NCBI GenBank assembly: GCA_049322755.1
Contig: JBMOQX010000007.1
Span: forward strand, 62,001 to 126,000
Source: DATIUV01 sp049322755
GTDB taxonomy: Bacteria; Pseudomonadota; Gammaproteobacteria; Burkholderiales; UBA6910
Length of the DNA: 64,000 bases
Reading direction: 5' to 3'
How positions within the stretch are numbered: position 1 is the stretch's first letter; every line of letters starts with the position of its first letter. Below the pieces are notes generated by a model. It had not been told where the DNA came from and made no database searches. It saw nothing but the letters and a program-made list of their open reading frames with translations. Made by a program: the position numbers and the translations under genes. Of the stretch, positions 25,948 through 34,335 are shown in pieces.

Positions 25948-27858
25948 CTATTGCGTTTCCTTTCCCGCCCGCAGACGTTCGATCTCTGCCTCTAGGCGTT
26001 CGACTTGCTCGCCCACAATCGTGCGTTTAACCATGGACCTTGCTGAACTTTCCCGGGCAAGCCGCAGATACCTGAGCGCCCGGTCATGATCACCCAGTTG
26101 GGCTGACCAAATCGCCTGACGTATCGCTGCCGTCGGATCCGGAAACCGGCGGAAGGACTCGTCCATCGCCGTGATGGCGGCGTCCAAGCGCCCATCAAGG
26201 GCTTCCAGGCGTGCAGCCAGCGCGTAGAGCTGTGGTAGCAGGCTCGTGTATCGGGCATTGGTAATCAGTACCCTCAACAGCGCCTTGACCTGACCGGGTT
26301 CGAGACTGGGGCAGCGGCCGTCTTCGATGTCAAGGACGATCTGCTCCAACGCCGCCGCTGGTCCCACCGACCGCTCGGCGGCCTCGAGTGCCCCAACCAA
26401 GCGGCCCTGCGAAGGCAATTCAACGGCGCTATCGTAACAGGCCGCTCGCACCCACAGAAAGTATCCCGTCGGGTCCCGCGGCGACACGACGGTCAGGTGC
26501 TCGAATACTTTGGCCGCATCCTGATAGCGACCCGCCTTAGCGAACGTGTTACCTAGATTTTCCTGAGCGCGTAGCGAGCGGGGCCGCTCCTGCCCCCAGA
26601 CCAAAGCTTGTCGAACCGGGTCGCCCCACAGCCGAGCCTCGAATAGGGTTATGCCCGCCAGTAACACTCCTGCGCCCGACGCCAAGACTAGGAAGGAGGG
26701 CCGAGGACTCGTGCCTTTCACCTTCTGCAACAGCGCCCAAACCAGCCACGCCAAAACCAAGAGCGGACCGATCATCGGGAGGTAGTTACGATGCTCAAAA
26801 TAGAGCTCGAGGGGGATAAAGGTCGACTCCAGGAGATGCCCGCCCAAGAACCACAGTACCGCAAGAGCGAAGATCGCGGCACGCCGACGCAGCACAGCCG
26901 CGGCAGTCAGCAGGAGGCCTATCAGTGCGATAGCCACCAGCGTCGAAGGCGGATCGAGCAACCCGCGAGAAACCAGAAAATCGTCATGGAACAGGCCCAA
27001 CCGATGCGGCCGTGGAATGACGATCATAACGAGGTAATCCACAAGGACCCGCGCCTCGGTCATGAGCCGCTCGCCCAAGGTGAACGTCCGCAGATCGTAG
27101 ACGGCCAATATCCAATTCTGGAAGCGCACCGCAAATACGGCCGCCAACGTCGCCAACGGCGTCCAGAGAGCGAGGACTCGCCAAACTCGCCAGCGCTGGG
27201 TACCCACCGGTGCGAGCACCGTGTATTCGAGCACCGCCGCATAAACGAGAGTCAGCACGCCGATCTCCTTCGCCAGCGTACCGAGCAACCCGCCAATCCA
27301 TAGGCACGCGCCCGCAGCCAGATAAGCGCGCCACCGATCCGCCTGCTGTAGTCTGATCCGAAATGCAAGGTAACCTACCAGACCAAGCAGGGAGAAAGTG
27401 GCCGCCAACAACGTCATCCGCTGAACAACGTAAAGAACTGTAGAGACATTCAACGGGTGAAGGAGCCAGGCGGCGGCGACCACGATCGCCAAAGGACCCC
27501 AATAACCCGACTGTGGGTTGCGGGAAGAGACGCCGATCAGACGTATCAGCCACCACACCAGTACGCCGTTGATGAGATGTAGCCCCAGGTTCACCAATTT
27601 GAATGCGAACGGATCCGAGGGCCAACTGGCCGCCTGAAGCGCGAAGGTGATCTGAGCCACCGGCCGACCGAACTCGCCCGCTGGCCCGGTAATGGAAAAC
27701 AACAACGCGCGTGGCCAGTCGAAGGGCTGCAGGCTCTCCAGGCCCTTCAGATTTTGGTAGTCGTCCAGCAAAAACGCGCCCGAAAGCCCCGGCCAGTAAA
27801 CGGCCGCAGTGACCGTCAGCACGAGGCCGAGCAACGGGCCGGAGTATCGGAAACCCAT
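25948..27858 (-). CDS. GT-C-like multispanning membrane protein with C-terminal TPRs; candidate pilin glycosyltransferase
   Basis: The 636-aa protein has about ten hydrophobic segments (residues about 5-430) followed by a soluble TPR-like region (about 440-630; NLGNTFAKAGRYQDAAKVFEHL). After TM1, the first periplasmic loop has the acidic pair LDDYQNL (Asp32-Asp33), where GT-C lipid-sugar transferases and oligosaccharyltransferases place their catalytic residue. It sits directly after two pilin genes and before a polyprenyl-phosphate glycosyltransferase. ATG 27858 is used; a TTG at 27873 would add five residues. Pilin O-glycosylation is an inference from fold and position. No classical PilO/PglL ligase motif was recognised. 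Confidence 0.75.
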   Translation of the reverse strand: MGFRYSGPLLGLVLTVTAAVYWPGLSGAFLLDDYQNLKGLESLQPFDWPRALLFSITGPAGEFGRPVAQITFALQAASWPSDPFAFKLVNLGLHLINGVLVWWLIRLIGVSSRNPQSGYWGPLAIVVAAAWLLHPLNVSTVLYVVQRMTLLAATFSLLGLVGYLAFRIRLQQADRWRAYLAAGACLWIGGLLGTLAKEIGVLTLVYAAVLEYTVLAPVGTQRWRVWRVLALWTPLATLAAVFAVRFQNWILAVYDLRTFTLGERLMTEARVLVDYLVMIVIPRPHRLGLFHDDFLVSRGLLDPPSTLVAIALIGLLLTAAAVLRRRAAIFALAVLWFLGGHLLESTFIPLELYFEHRNYLPMIGPLLVLAWLVWALLQKVKGTSPRPSFLVLASGAGVLLAGITLFEARLWGDPVRQALVWGQERPRSLRAQENLGNTFAKAGRYQDAAKVFEHLTVVSPRDPTGYFLWVRAACYDSAVELPSQGRLVGALEAAERSVGPAAALEQIVLDIEDGRCPSLEPGQVKALLRVLITNARYTSLLPQLYALAARLEALDGRLDAAITAMDESFRRFPDPTAAIRQAIWSAQLGDHDRALRYLRLARESSARSMVKRTIVGEQVERLEAEIERLRAGKETQ

Positions 27859-27889
27859 ACGGCTGATAGGCAATGGTAGAGGTCCATCA

Positions 27890-27919
27890 ACAAAAACGCC
27901 GGCCTTCGGCGCCGGCGTT
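27890..27919 (-). terminator. Rho-independent terminator of the first pilin gene
   Basis: Stem AACGCCGGC / GCCGGCGTT (27895-27903 with 27911-27919), 7-nt loop, followed on the minus strand by a T-rich run (TTTTTGTTG). It lies 31 bp after the pilin stop and before the GT-C gene. Confidence 0.85.
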
Positions 27920-27949
27920 GTCGAATTGTGCCAGTTCGGACGATCAGGA

Positions 27950-28402
27950 TCACTGGCAGGTTGACGGGCGAAGACGGCGCGGGACGGATCCGCCCGTGCA
28001 ATCCCAGTTGCGACCGCCGTCGGTCGTTACCAGGGTAACCGTGGTCCCCCGAACGAGCATGTTCACGTCAGTCGACTTCATCGTGGCGGTCAACGTGTAA
28101 TCGCTGCCGGAGCCGCTGCCTACAATGGAACCCACATACCGTCCCGTTGACGTTCCCAGCAACGAACCCAGCGAGGTAGGCCAAACCCCCGTATCTGCAT
28201 ACCATTCGGAGAGTGAGGGTTTATATCCCATCATGAGTTCAAGCGACTCCGAGACTTGCGCCCGTGCCGCGTAATCCTGGTAGCTAGGCAAGGCTACTGC
28301 GGAGAGGATGCCGATGATGGCAACGACGATCATCAGCTCGATTAAGCTGAACCCCTTGACCACCGCCGGCAGTTTCTGCCGCGAACTGCAAACCGGTTCC
28401 AT
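27950..28402 (-). CDS. pilA: Type IV major-pilin-like protein (copy 1)
   Basis: Prepilin of 150 aa with a long, partly hydrophilic leader (about 17 residues) ending VVKG, cleaved before Phe in FSLIELMIVVAIIGILSAVALPSY. Glu5 is present. The C-terminus carries the disulfide-loop pair (NWDCTGG and PSTCQ). Its middle is Ser/Thr/Gly-rich (GTSTGRYVGSIVGSGSGSDY), possibly glycosylated. ATG 28402 is chosen over an upstream TTG at 28447 because the latter would extend into the promoter. It has its own sigma-54 promoter and terminator and is clearly a paralogue of copy 2. Confidence 0.92.
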   Translation of the reverse strand: MEPVCSSRQKLPAVVKGFSLIELMIVVAIIGILSAVALPSYQDYAARAQVSESLELMMGYKPSLSEWYADTGVWPTSLGSLLGTSTGRYVGSIVGSGSGSDYTLTATMKSTDVNMLVRGTTVTLVTTDGGRNWDCTGGSVPRRLRPSTCQ

Positions 28403-28450
28403 GGTATTCCCCCAAGCAATCCGACGTTTTCTTACTTGGGTTAACAATCA

Positions 28451-28465
28451 GCAATTGTTGTGCCA
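28451..28465 (-). promoter_or_regulatory. Sigma-54 promoter of pilin copy 1
   Basis: On the minus strand, TGGCAC-AACAA-TTGC gives the exact -24 GG / -12 GC spacing of 10 bp. The predicted start is about 38 bp upstream of the ATG. pilA genes in many proteobacteria are known to be sigma-54 (PilR) dependent. Confidence 0.85.
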
Positions 28466-28486
28466 TAGATAATTGCCTGTATCAAA

Positions 28487-28514
28487 ATAAAAAACCCGCC
28501 CATGGGGCGGGTTT
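28487..28514 (-). terminator. Rho-independent terminator of pilin copy 2
   Basis: Stem AAACCCGCC / GGCGGGTTT (28492-28500 with 28506-28514), 5-nt loop, followed on the minus strand by TTTTATTTTG. It ends the copy-2 transcript before the sigma-54 promoter of copy 1. Confidence 0.85.
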
Positions 28515-28533
28515 GAGACGCAAGTGTACGAAC

Positions 28534-28971
28534 TTACGGGCGGCAGGCTGCCGGGCGATACTTCGGGGCAACATCACCGGCCGTGCACTCCCAGTTCTTG
28601 CCGCCGTCAGGTGTGGACATAACGAGGGTTTTGTTAGCGATATTGGCGTTGACACCAGCCGGCCTGAACGTGGCCAGCATCTCCACGCTGCCCGGCGGGG
28701 TCGCAACCGGGTTCTGCAGCTGGATGCTCAGCACATATTTGCCTGACAAGGTGCCCATCACCGAACCGGCAGTCGTCGGCCAGGTGCCTTTGTCGGCGTA
28801 CCACTCCGCCAGAGGCGTCTTGCCGCCGGACATCAGGTTAACAGCTTCCGTCACTTGCGCCCGGGCGGTGTAGTCCTGATACGCCGGGATGGCCACCGCG
28901 GCCAGAATACCGATGATCGCAACCACGATCATCAGTTCGATCAGGGTAAAACCCTTTTGGATTGCCTTCAT
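28534..28971 (-). CDS. pilA: Type IV major-pilin-like protein (copy 2)
   Basis: Prepilin of 145 aa with a short leader MKAIQKG, cleaved before Phe in FTLIELMIVVAIIGILAAVAIPAY, with Glu5. The C-terminal disulfide loop is NWECTAGDVAPKYRPAACRP. The ATG at 28971 has a GGAAGGAG ribosome binding site. Sequence and layout match copy 1, indicating tandem duplication with divergence of the surface region. The gene is alone in its transcription unit between a sigma-54 promoter and a terminator. Confidence 0.95.
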   Translation of the reverse strand: MKAIQKGFTLIELMIVVAIIGILAAVAIPAYQDYTARAQVTEAVNLMSGGKTPLAEWYADKGTWPTTAGSVMGTLSGKYVLSIQLQNPVATPPGSVEMLATFRPAGVNANIANKTLVMSTPDGGKNWECTAGDVAPKYRPAACRP

Positions 28972-29028
28972 TGTCAAGCTCCTTCCACGTAGATTCGAAC
29001 CAAGGGACACACTCCCGCCCCTTGAGGA

Positions 29029-29044
29029 TGCAAGTCGCGTGCCA
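29029..29044 (-). promoter_or_regulatory. Sigma-54 promoter of pilin copy 2
   Basis: On the minus strand, TGGCAC-GCGAC-TTGCA is a consensus match with 10 bp between GG and GC. The predicted start is about 45-50 bp upstream of the ATG. Confidence 0.88.
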
Positions 29045-29158
29045 GCTCCAACTACCGGTCAACTAGACGATTTTTCGGGCTAGGAAGCGGGCTCGGCCGC
29101 GTGTGATGGCCGCAGCGCGGCGGATTCGAAGACAAAAGGTGACGAATTTGGTCACCCG

Positions 29159-30808
29159 TCAGGCGGCAGACTCGAAGACCGAGGGGTCGTAGCCGGGAAT
29201 CTGGGTTTCGTCGATCACGTCGATCTGCGCAGGCTCCATGAACTGCTCGGCGTAGCGCAGGTATACCTTCTCGCGGATGAAGATGTCGAACAGGTCGGGG
29301 TCGATGTGGCCATTGAGCTTGAAATTGCCCAGGATGTGCAGGGCTTCGCTCAGCCTCTTGCCTTTCTTGTAGGGCCGATCCACCGCCGTGAGCGCCTCAA
29401 AGATATCCGCAATGGCCATTACCCGCGCCTGCACCGACATCTGATCGCGGGTAAGCCCCCTCGGGTAACCGCGCCCATCCATCCGCTCGTGGTGGCCGCC
29501 CGCGTACTCCGGAACGTTTTTCAGGTGTTTGGGCCACGGCAGGGACTCCAGCATGCTGATCGTCACCACGATGTGATGATTGATGATCTCGCGCTCTTCA
29601 GCCGTCAGGGTGCCCCGCTTGATGGTGAGATTGCTGATCTCGTCATCCGTCAGGAACGGCATCGGGCGACCCTCGGAATCCCGCCACATATAATCACGGG
29701 CGATTCTCCGCACGCGCGCCTGGTCGGCATCATCCATGCTCTCCGAGCCGATATTGCAACGGTGCAGAAACGCGCGGTCCCGGTCGAGCTGCGTCCAGGT
29801 CGCATCCAGGGCCGCGCGCGCCGACGCTTCCGCGGCCTGATTACCGCTCAATCTGGCCAATTCCCCGCGAAGGAATTCGATCTCCGCATCCCGCTTGATC
29901 AGCTCGAAGCGGGTATCGATGAGATCGATGCGGTCGTAGATGGTTTGCAGCTTGGTCGCCTTGTCGACCACGTGCACAGGCGTCGTGACCTTGCCGCAAT
30001 CGTGGAGCAGACTGGCGATCTGCAGCTCGTAGCGGTCCTTGTCGGTCATGCGGAAATCCCGCAGGGGGCCCGTCACGGCGTCGCTGGCCGCCTCCGCCAG
30101 CATCATCGTCAACGACGGAACCCTCTGGCAGTGGCCGCCGGTGTACGGCGACTTCTCGTCGATGGCCTCGTTGATCAGCGTGATGAACGACTCGAACAGT
30201 TTCTCCAGTTGGGTGATCAGCTGGCGATTGGCCAGCGCGATGGCCGCCTGCGAAGCGAGCGACTCGGCCAAGCGCTGATCCGCATCCGAGAAACTGGAAA
30301 TGGCCCCGGTCAGCCGGTCCTTCGCGTTGAGCAGTTGAAGCACGCCGATGATCTCGTTCTCATGGTTGCGCATCGGCACCGTGAGGAAAGATTTCGAGCG
30401 ATAGCCGGTCTTGGCGTCGAAATTTCGCGTCCCCGAGAAATCGAATCCGGCCGCCGTATAGGCGTCGGCAATGTTGACCGTCTGGCCTGTCAGGGCCGCA
30501 TACGCCACCACCATCGAGTTGTTGGGGCGTCCGTTCTCATCGAACAATCGGATCGGGTAAAACGGTATGGCGATCCCGGTCGTGCCCCCCATGGCGATAT
30601 TCAGGGAGTCGGTGCGCACGATTTCGAAACGCAGCTGGGACGTGTCTTCCATCAGGTAAAGCGTCCCGCCATCGGCGTTGGTAATGCTCTTCGCCGCTAC
30701 CAGAATCGTCTCGAGGAGGCGGTTGAGGTCGCGCTCCTTGCTGAGCGCCGCCCCAATGACGTTGAGTTCCTCAAGCCGCCGGAACAGGTCGTCTGCGCCG
30801 AGATTCAT
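29159..30808 (-). CDS. GAF/HD-GYP domain protein, probable c-di-GMP phosphodiesterase
   Basis: The 549-aa cytosolic protein has a GAF domain (about 25-190; NADGGTLYLMEDT, SFLTVPMRNHENEIIGVLQLLN), a coiled linker and an HD-GYP domain with HD at 269-270 (LLHDCGKVTTP), a metal-ligand HH pair in INHHI and the HHERMDGRGYPRGL signature. Such proteins hydrolyse c-di-GMP. An insertion of about 100 residues lies between the HD motif and the GYP part. It starts 6 bp after the GspE-like ATPase gene, so the two are one operon linking c-di-GMP turnover to a pilus-type ATPase. Confidence 0.9.
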   Translation of the reverse strand: MNLGADDLFRRLEELNVIGAALSKERDLNRLLETILVAAKSITNADGGTLYLMEDTSQLRFEIVRTDSLNIAMGGTTGIAIPFYPIRLFDENGRPNNSMVVAYAALTGQTVNIADAYTAAGFDFSGTRNFDAKTGYRSKSFLTVPMRNHENEIIGVLQLLNAKDRLTGAISSFSDADQRLAESLASQAAIALANRQLITQLEKLFESFITLINEAIDEKSPYTGGHCQRVPSLTMMLAEAASDAVTGPLRDFRMTDKDRYELQIASLLHDCGKVTTPVHVVDKATKLQTIYDRIDLIDTRFELIKRDAEIEFLRGELARLSGNQAAEASARAALDATWTQLDRDRAFLHRCNIGSESMDDADQARVRRIARDYMWRDSEGRPMPFLTDDEISNLTIKRGTLTAEEREIINHHIVVTISMLESLPWPKHLKNVPEYAGGHHERMDGRGYPRGLTRDQMSVQARVMAIADIFEALTAVDRPYKKGKRLSEALHILGNFKLNGHIDPDLFDIFIREKVYLRYAEQFMEPAQIDVIDETQIPGYDPSVFESAA

Positions 30809-30814
30809 CGCTGC

Positions 30815-33190
30815 TTACTTGATGCAGACCGCCCGCACGGCATGCATGTCGGTGATGCCCTGGAGAACCTTCTCGATGCCGTCCTGCTTCAGGGTATGCA
30901 TTCCCTCCTCAAGGGCCGTGACCAGCATCTCCGCCACACGGGAATGCTCCTGGATGTGCCGCTTGATGGAGTCGGTGCCCACGAGCATTTCATGCAGGCC
31001 CACCCGGCCGCGGTACCCTCCGCCCCCGCAGGCGTCGCACCCGACAGCCTCGTGAAGAACCAGCCGACCTTTCTCGTCGCCGTACTTCTTGGTCCAGTCG
31101 TTGAGCAGATTCTTCATGTACGCCGCCGGGTCCTTCTTGTAGGAATCCGTGTTCTTGAGCTCCTCGGTGTACTCCGTCATGAGCCGCTTGATTTCGTCCT
31201 GGTGGGCGACCCGCGGCTTCTTGCACTTGACGCAAAGGCGCTTGGCCAGGCGTTGGGCCAGGATCCCCAGCAGCGCATCCGCGAAGTTGAACGGGTCCAT
31301 CCCCATATCCAGCAAGCGCACGATGCTTTCCGTCGCGCTGTTGGTGTGCAGGGTCGCGAACACCAGGTGGCCGGTCAGCGAGGCCTCGATGCCGATGCTG
31401 GTGGTTTCCTTGTCCCGCATCTCACCGACCATGATGATGTCCGGGTCGGCGCGCAGGAACGCCCGCATGGCCGTGGCAAAGGTCAATCCCGCCTTCGGGT
31501 TCATTTGCACCTGGCGCAGACCCTTCTGGGTGATCTCGACAGGATCCTCGGCGGTCCAGATCTTGGTTTCCGGCGTATTGAGATACTTCAGCACCGAGTG
31601 CAGCGTGGTGGTCTTGCCCGAGCCCGTCGGGCCGCAAACGAAGAACAGGCCGTAAGGCTTCTCCACGCACGAGAGCAGGCGTTCCTTGTTGTGCTCCAGC
31701 AGCCCCAGCTTGTCCAATGGAATCGGCTCGCCGGCGGCGAGGATACGCATGACCACGTCCTCGAGACCGCCCGCGGTGGGCACCGTCGCCACCCGCAGTT
31801 CGATGTCCAGCGGGCCGAATTTCTTGAACTTGATCTTGCCGTCCTGGGGTTTCCGCTTCTCGGAGATGTCCAGGTCACACATGATCTTGAGGCGCGTCAC
31901 CAGCGGCGCCCGGTAACTTGCCGGGACTTCGATATACGGCGCCAGCGATCCGTCCCGCCGGAAACGGATCTTGGTCTTGGCCTTGCCGGGATAGGGCTCA
32001 ATATGGATATCCGACGCGCCCTGGTTGTATGCCTCGATGATGATCTTGTTGACCAGCTTCACCAATTCGTTATCGGCCGCGGCGGACACGTCGTCCAGCG
32101 TTGCGCCCTCCTCAAGGGCCTCCTCCGCGTCCATCCCCGAGAGCAGATCCCCGATGGATCCGCCTTCATCGATGCCGCCGTAGAACTGGTCGACGGTCTT
32201 GCTGAACTCCCTCCGGGTCGTGACCTTGTAGAGCAGCCGGTGTTTCGGAAAGACGTTGTTGACGATGCGCGAAGCGCGGATCCGCTCGGGATCGGTGGTC
32301 AACACAACGAGGCCCTCCTTCGTCTCCTCGATCGGCAGCCACTCGTTCTCCTCCACGTACTCCCGCCGGAGATTCTTGAGCAGATCCATCGGCTTGATCC
32401 GATCGGGATTGAATGGCTCGTAGGGCACGCCGAAGAACCCCGCCAGCGACTTGCCCAGCGCCGGGAGCTTGAGCTGGAATTCGTCCAGCAGCACATCCTC
32501 GATGTCGCCGCCCTTGCGCCGTGCCGAACGCGTCGCCAGATCGAACTCTGGCGCCGAGATGACCGCGTCCGCGATCAGCTGGTCATATTTCGTCCGAACC
32601 ACTTGCGCGGAATGCTGGCGCTGGCGCATGGCGATTGCCAGCGTCTTCGTAAGCTCCTGCAGCCCCTCCACCGCCGTTTGTGCGAACGGCTGCCCGGTCT
32701 TGGTATTGATCAGCTGGACGACCCCGATGAGGCTGTTATCCGACGCGTCCACCACGGGAGCAGCCAGCACCTGCCTGGTGCGATAGCCGGTACGCTTGTC
32801 AACTTCCTGGAGGAACCGCAGGTGCGGACTGAGCGACTTCAGCTCGTGCTCGTCATAGACGTCACGGATGTTCACGAGTCTGCGGGAGTGGGCGGCGAAA
32901 CCCGCGATGCTCTGCTCGGAAATCGGCAGTTTCAGGTCTTTGAAGGAGTTGAGACCGGTCTTGACCTTGGAGATGATCGACTGCTGGTCTTCGCTCATCA
33001 CGTAGACCGTGAGGCGGTCGGCGCCGAACAATTCACAAACATCCTTGCTCACCTCCAGCATGATCTCGTCCACGTTCTGCGTGGCGTGGATCTTGTTGGC
33101 GACCGCCTGGAGATTGCGCGAAAGCGTGAGCTTGGCGCTGATGTCGCCGAGGTTTTCGTCCTGATGGCTCGATTGTAGAACCGTGCTCAT
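30815..33190 (-). CDS. GAF domain fused to GspE/PilB-type secretion ATPase
   Basis: The 791-aa protein has an N-terminal GAF domain (about 20-195; LFGADRLTVYVM, GYRTRQVLAAPVVD), a GspE N-terminal domain (about 200-340) and an ATPase core with ASDIHIEP, Walker A GPTGSGKTTT (about 519-527), Asp box TAEDPVEI, Walker B IIMVGEMRDKET and the His box LTGHLVFATLHTNSA. A tetracysteine zinc site is present (CVKCKK and CDACGG). Assembly ATPases of this kind drive pilus or type II secretion. A sensor GAF in place of a plain N-domain is unusual. ATG 33190 is preferred to TTG 33196. No pilC, pilD or pilM-Q genes are nearby. Confidence 0.92.
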   Translation of the reverse strand: MSTVLQSSHQDENLGDISAKLTLSRNLQAVANKIHATQNVDEIMLEVSKDVCELFGADRLTVYVMSEDQQSIISKVKTGLNSFKDLKLPISEQSIAGFAAHSRRLVNIRDVYDEHELKSLSPHLRFLQEVDKRTGYRTRQVLAAPVVDASDNSLIGVVQLINTKTGQPFAQTAVEGLQELTKTLAIAMRQRQHSAQVVRTKYDQLIADAVISAPEFDLATRSARRKGGDIEDVLLDEFQLKLPALGKSLAGFFGVPYEPFNPDRIKPMDLLKNLRREYVEENEWLPIEETKEGLVVLTTDPERIRASRIVNNVFPKHRLLYKVTTRREFSKTVDQFYGGIDEGGSIGDLLSGMDAEEALEEGATLDDVSAAADNELVKLVNKIIIEAYNQGASDIHIEPYPGKAKTKIRFRRDGSLAPYIEVPASYRAPLVTRLKIMCDLDISEKRKPQDGKIKFKKFGPLDIELRVATVPTAGGLEDVVMRILAAGEPIPLDKLGLLEHNKERLLSCVEKPYGLFFVCGPTGSGKTTTLHSVLKYLNTPETKIWTAEDPVEITQKGLRQVQMNPKAGLTFATAMRAFLRADPDIIMVGEMRDKETTSIGIEASLTGHLVFATLHTNSATESIVRLLDMGMDPFNFADALLGILAQRLAKRLCVKCKKPRVAHQDEIKRLMTEYTEELKNTDSYKKDPAAYMKNLLNDWTKKYGDEKGRLVLHEAVGCDACGGGGYRGRVGLHEMLVGTDSIKRHIQEHSRVAEMLVTALEEGMHTLKQDGIEKVLQGITDMHAVRAVCIK

Positions 33191-33289
33191 GACCAACGCC
33201 CCCGAGAGCTACGACGCGCCGTCGGCCGGGATCGCCGACGTCCGTGCGTCGGAATACAGTAAACGATCTTCACCCGTTGCCCGCCGCCG

Positions 33290-34054
33290 TCAGAACTCGA
33301 TCACCTGGCTGTTCTCCAGCTTGCGGGGTTTGAACTCCGGTATCGCCGCCTCCACTTCCCGCATTGTCAGGTCCGCTTCCCCCGGCTTGAAGTGCGAGAT
33401 GTAGACCTCCGGCCTGCCGCGGAGCTTCTTCAGCTCCTCGGCCAGGAGGCTCGGGCACAAGTGCTTGGAGACGACCGCCAGCTCCTTCTCCTTGTTGCCG
33501 AATGCGGTCTCGATGATCAGGAAGCGCAGATTCGGGATTCGGTTCACTTCCTGCCAGAGCGCGTCGTTCGTCGTCGTATCGCCGCTGAACACGAGGCTCG
33601 CGGCGCCGCTATCGATATGGAAGCCAATGGCAGGCACCACGTGGTTTGCCGGCAACGGCGTGATCCGGCGCCCGCCGATCTCGACAGTCTGGCCGATGTA
33701 GAGGCTCTCATACCGCATGTAGCCGATGTCCGGATTCGGAATGCAGGTGAAATCCGGCCAGATTTTCCAGTTGAACAGGTGCTCCCGCAGGATCTCGAGG
33801 GTGGCGTGGGTCGCATGCACGGTGAGCGGCCGCTCGCGCATCCAGCCCACCGTATCGACGATAAACGGGATATAGGCCACATGGTCCAGATGCGAGTGCG
33901 TGATGAACACATGGTCGATCTTCTTGAGCTCCTCGAGCGTGAGGTCGCCCACGCCGGTTCCCGCATCGATCAGCACATCGCTGTCGATCAGAAAGGACGT
34001 GGTCCGCAGGCTCCCCCCGATGCCCCCGCTACAGCCTAGAACTCTGAGTTTCAT
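33290..34054 (-). CDS. MBL-fold hydrolase, class II cyclic-nucleotide phosphodiesterase-like
   Basis: The 254-aa protein has the metallo-beta-lactamase signature HSHLDH (ITHSHLDHVAYIPFIVDTVG), later ligands in FSGDTTTNDALW and YISHFKPGE, and an N-terminal GCSGGIGG loop. The overall layout (VLIDAGTGVGDLTLEELKKIDHVFITH, split here by the family loop) resembles class II cAMP phosphodiesterases. If so it would lower cAMP and oppose the cNMP-dependent regulators in this window. It is in the same orientation as the GspE-like gene, 99 bp upstream of it. Confidence 0.82.
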   Translation of the reverse strand: MKLRVLGCSGGIGGSLRTTSFLIDSDVLIDAGTGVGDLTLEELKKIDHVFITHSHLDHVAYIPFIVDTVGWMRERPLTVHATHATLEILREHLFNWKIWPDFTCIPNPDIGYMRYESLYIGQTVEIGGRRITPLPANHVVPAIGFHIDSGAASLVFSGDTTTNDALWQEVNRIPNLRFLIIETAFGNKEKELAVVSKHLCPSLLAEELKKLRGRPEVYISHFKPGEADLTMREVEAAIPEFKPRKLENSQVIEF

Positions 34055-34132
34055 TATCCTGGTATCCGCCCCGTCGAGGCCCCCGAAAACCGACGCAAGT
34101 ACCTAAAAAATCGAGTGTTATGCATCCTACAC

Positions 34133-34171
34133 CTACTTCGTCGAGGCGATACCCGGCAAATGTTGTTTCAC
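34133..34171 (-). CDS. Possible 12-residue leader ORF with a consensus Shine-Dalgarno
   Basis: In the 281-bp gap between the FHA gene and the MBL gene, a full AAGGAGGT (34175-34182) is followed by GTG and 11 more codons, then TAG. The peptide would be MKQHLPGIASTK. Spacing is short. It could be a leader peptide or chance. Nothing else gene-like is visible in this gap. Confidence 0.25.
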   Translation of the reverse strand: MKQHLPGIASTK

Positions 34172-34335
34172 CAAACCTCCTTACCAGCCCTGGGAAGAAG
34201 GCAAGTTCCGCGCCCGTTTTTGCAAACGCCGTCCAGCGCTCGGCGGCGGTAGCGCGGCACCGCGACCGCTCTCTCGCCGCGATGTCCGGCCGTCTTGGGA
34301 CACTTCAGGACCGGCCGGCGGGCCGCTCCAGGCCT

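Noticed and set aside
29306..33178. A 1290-codon open frame on the plus strand
   Set aside because: Antisense to the HD-GYP and GspE-like genes, which have complete domains and motifs on the minus strand.
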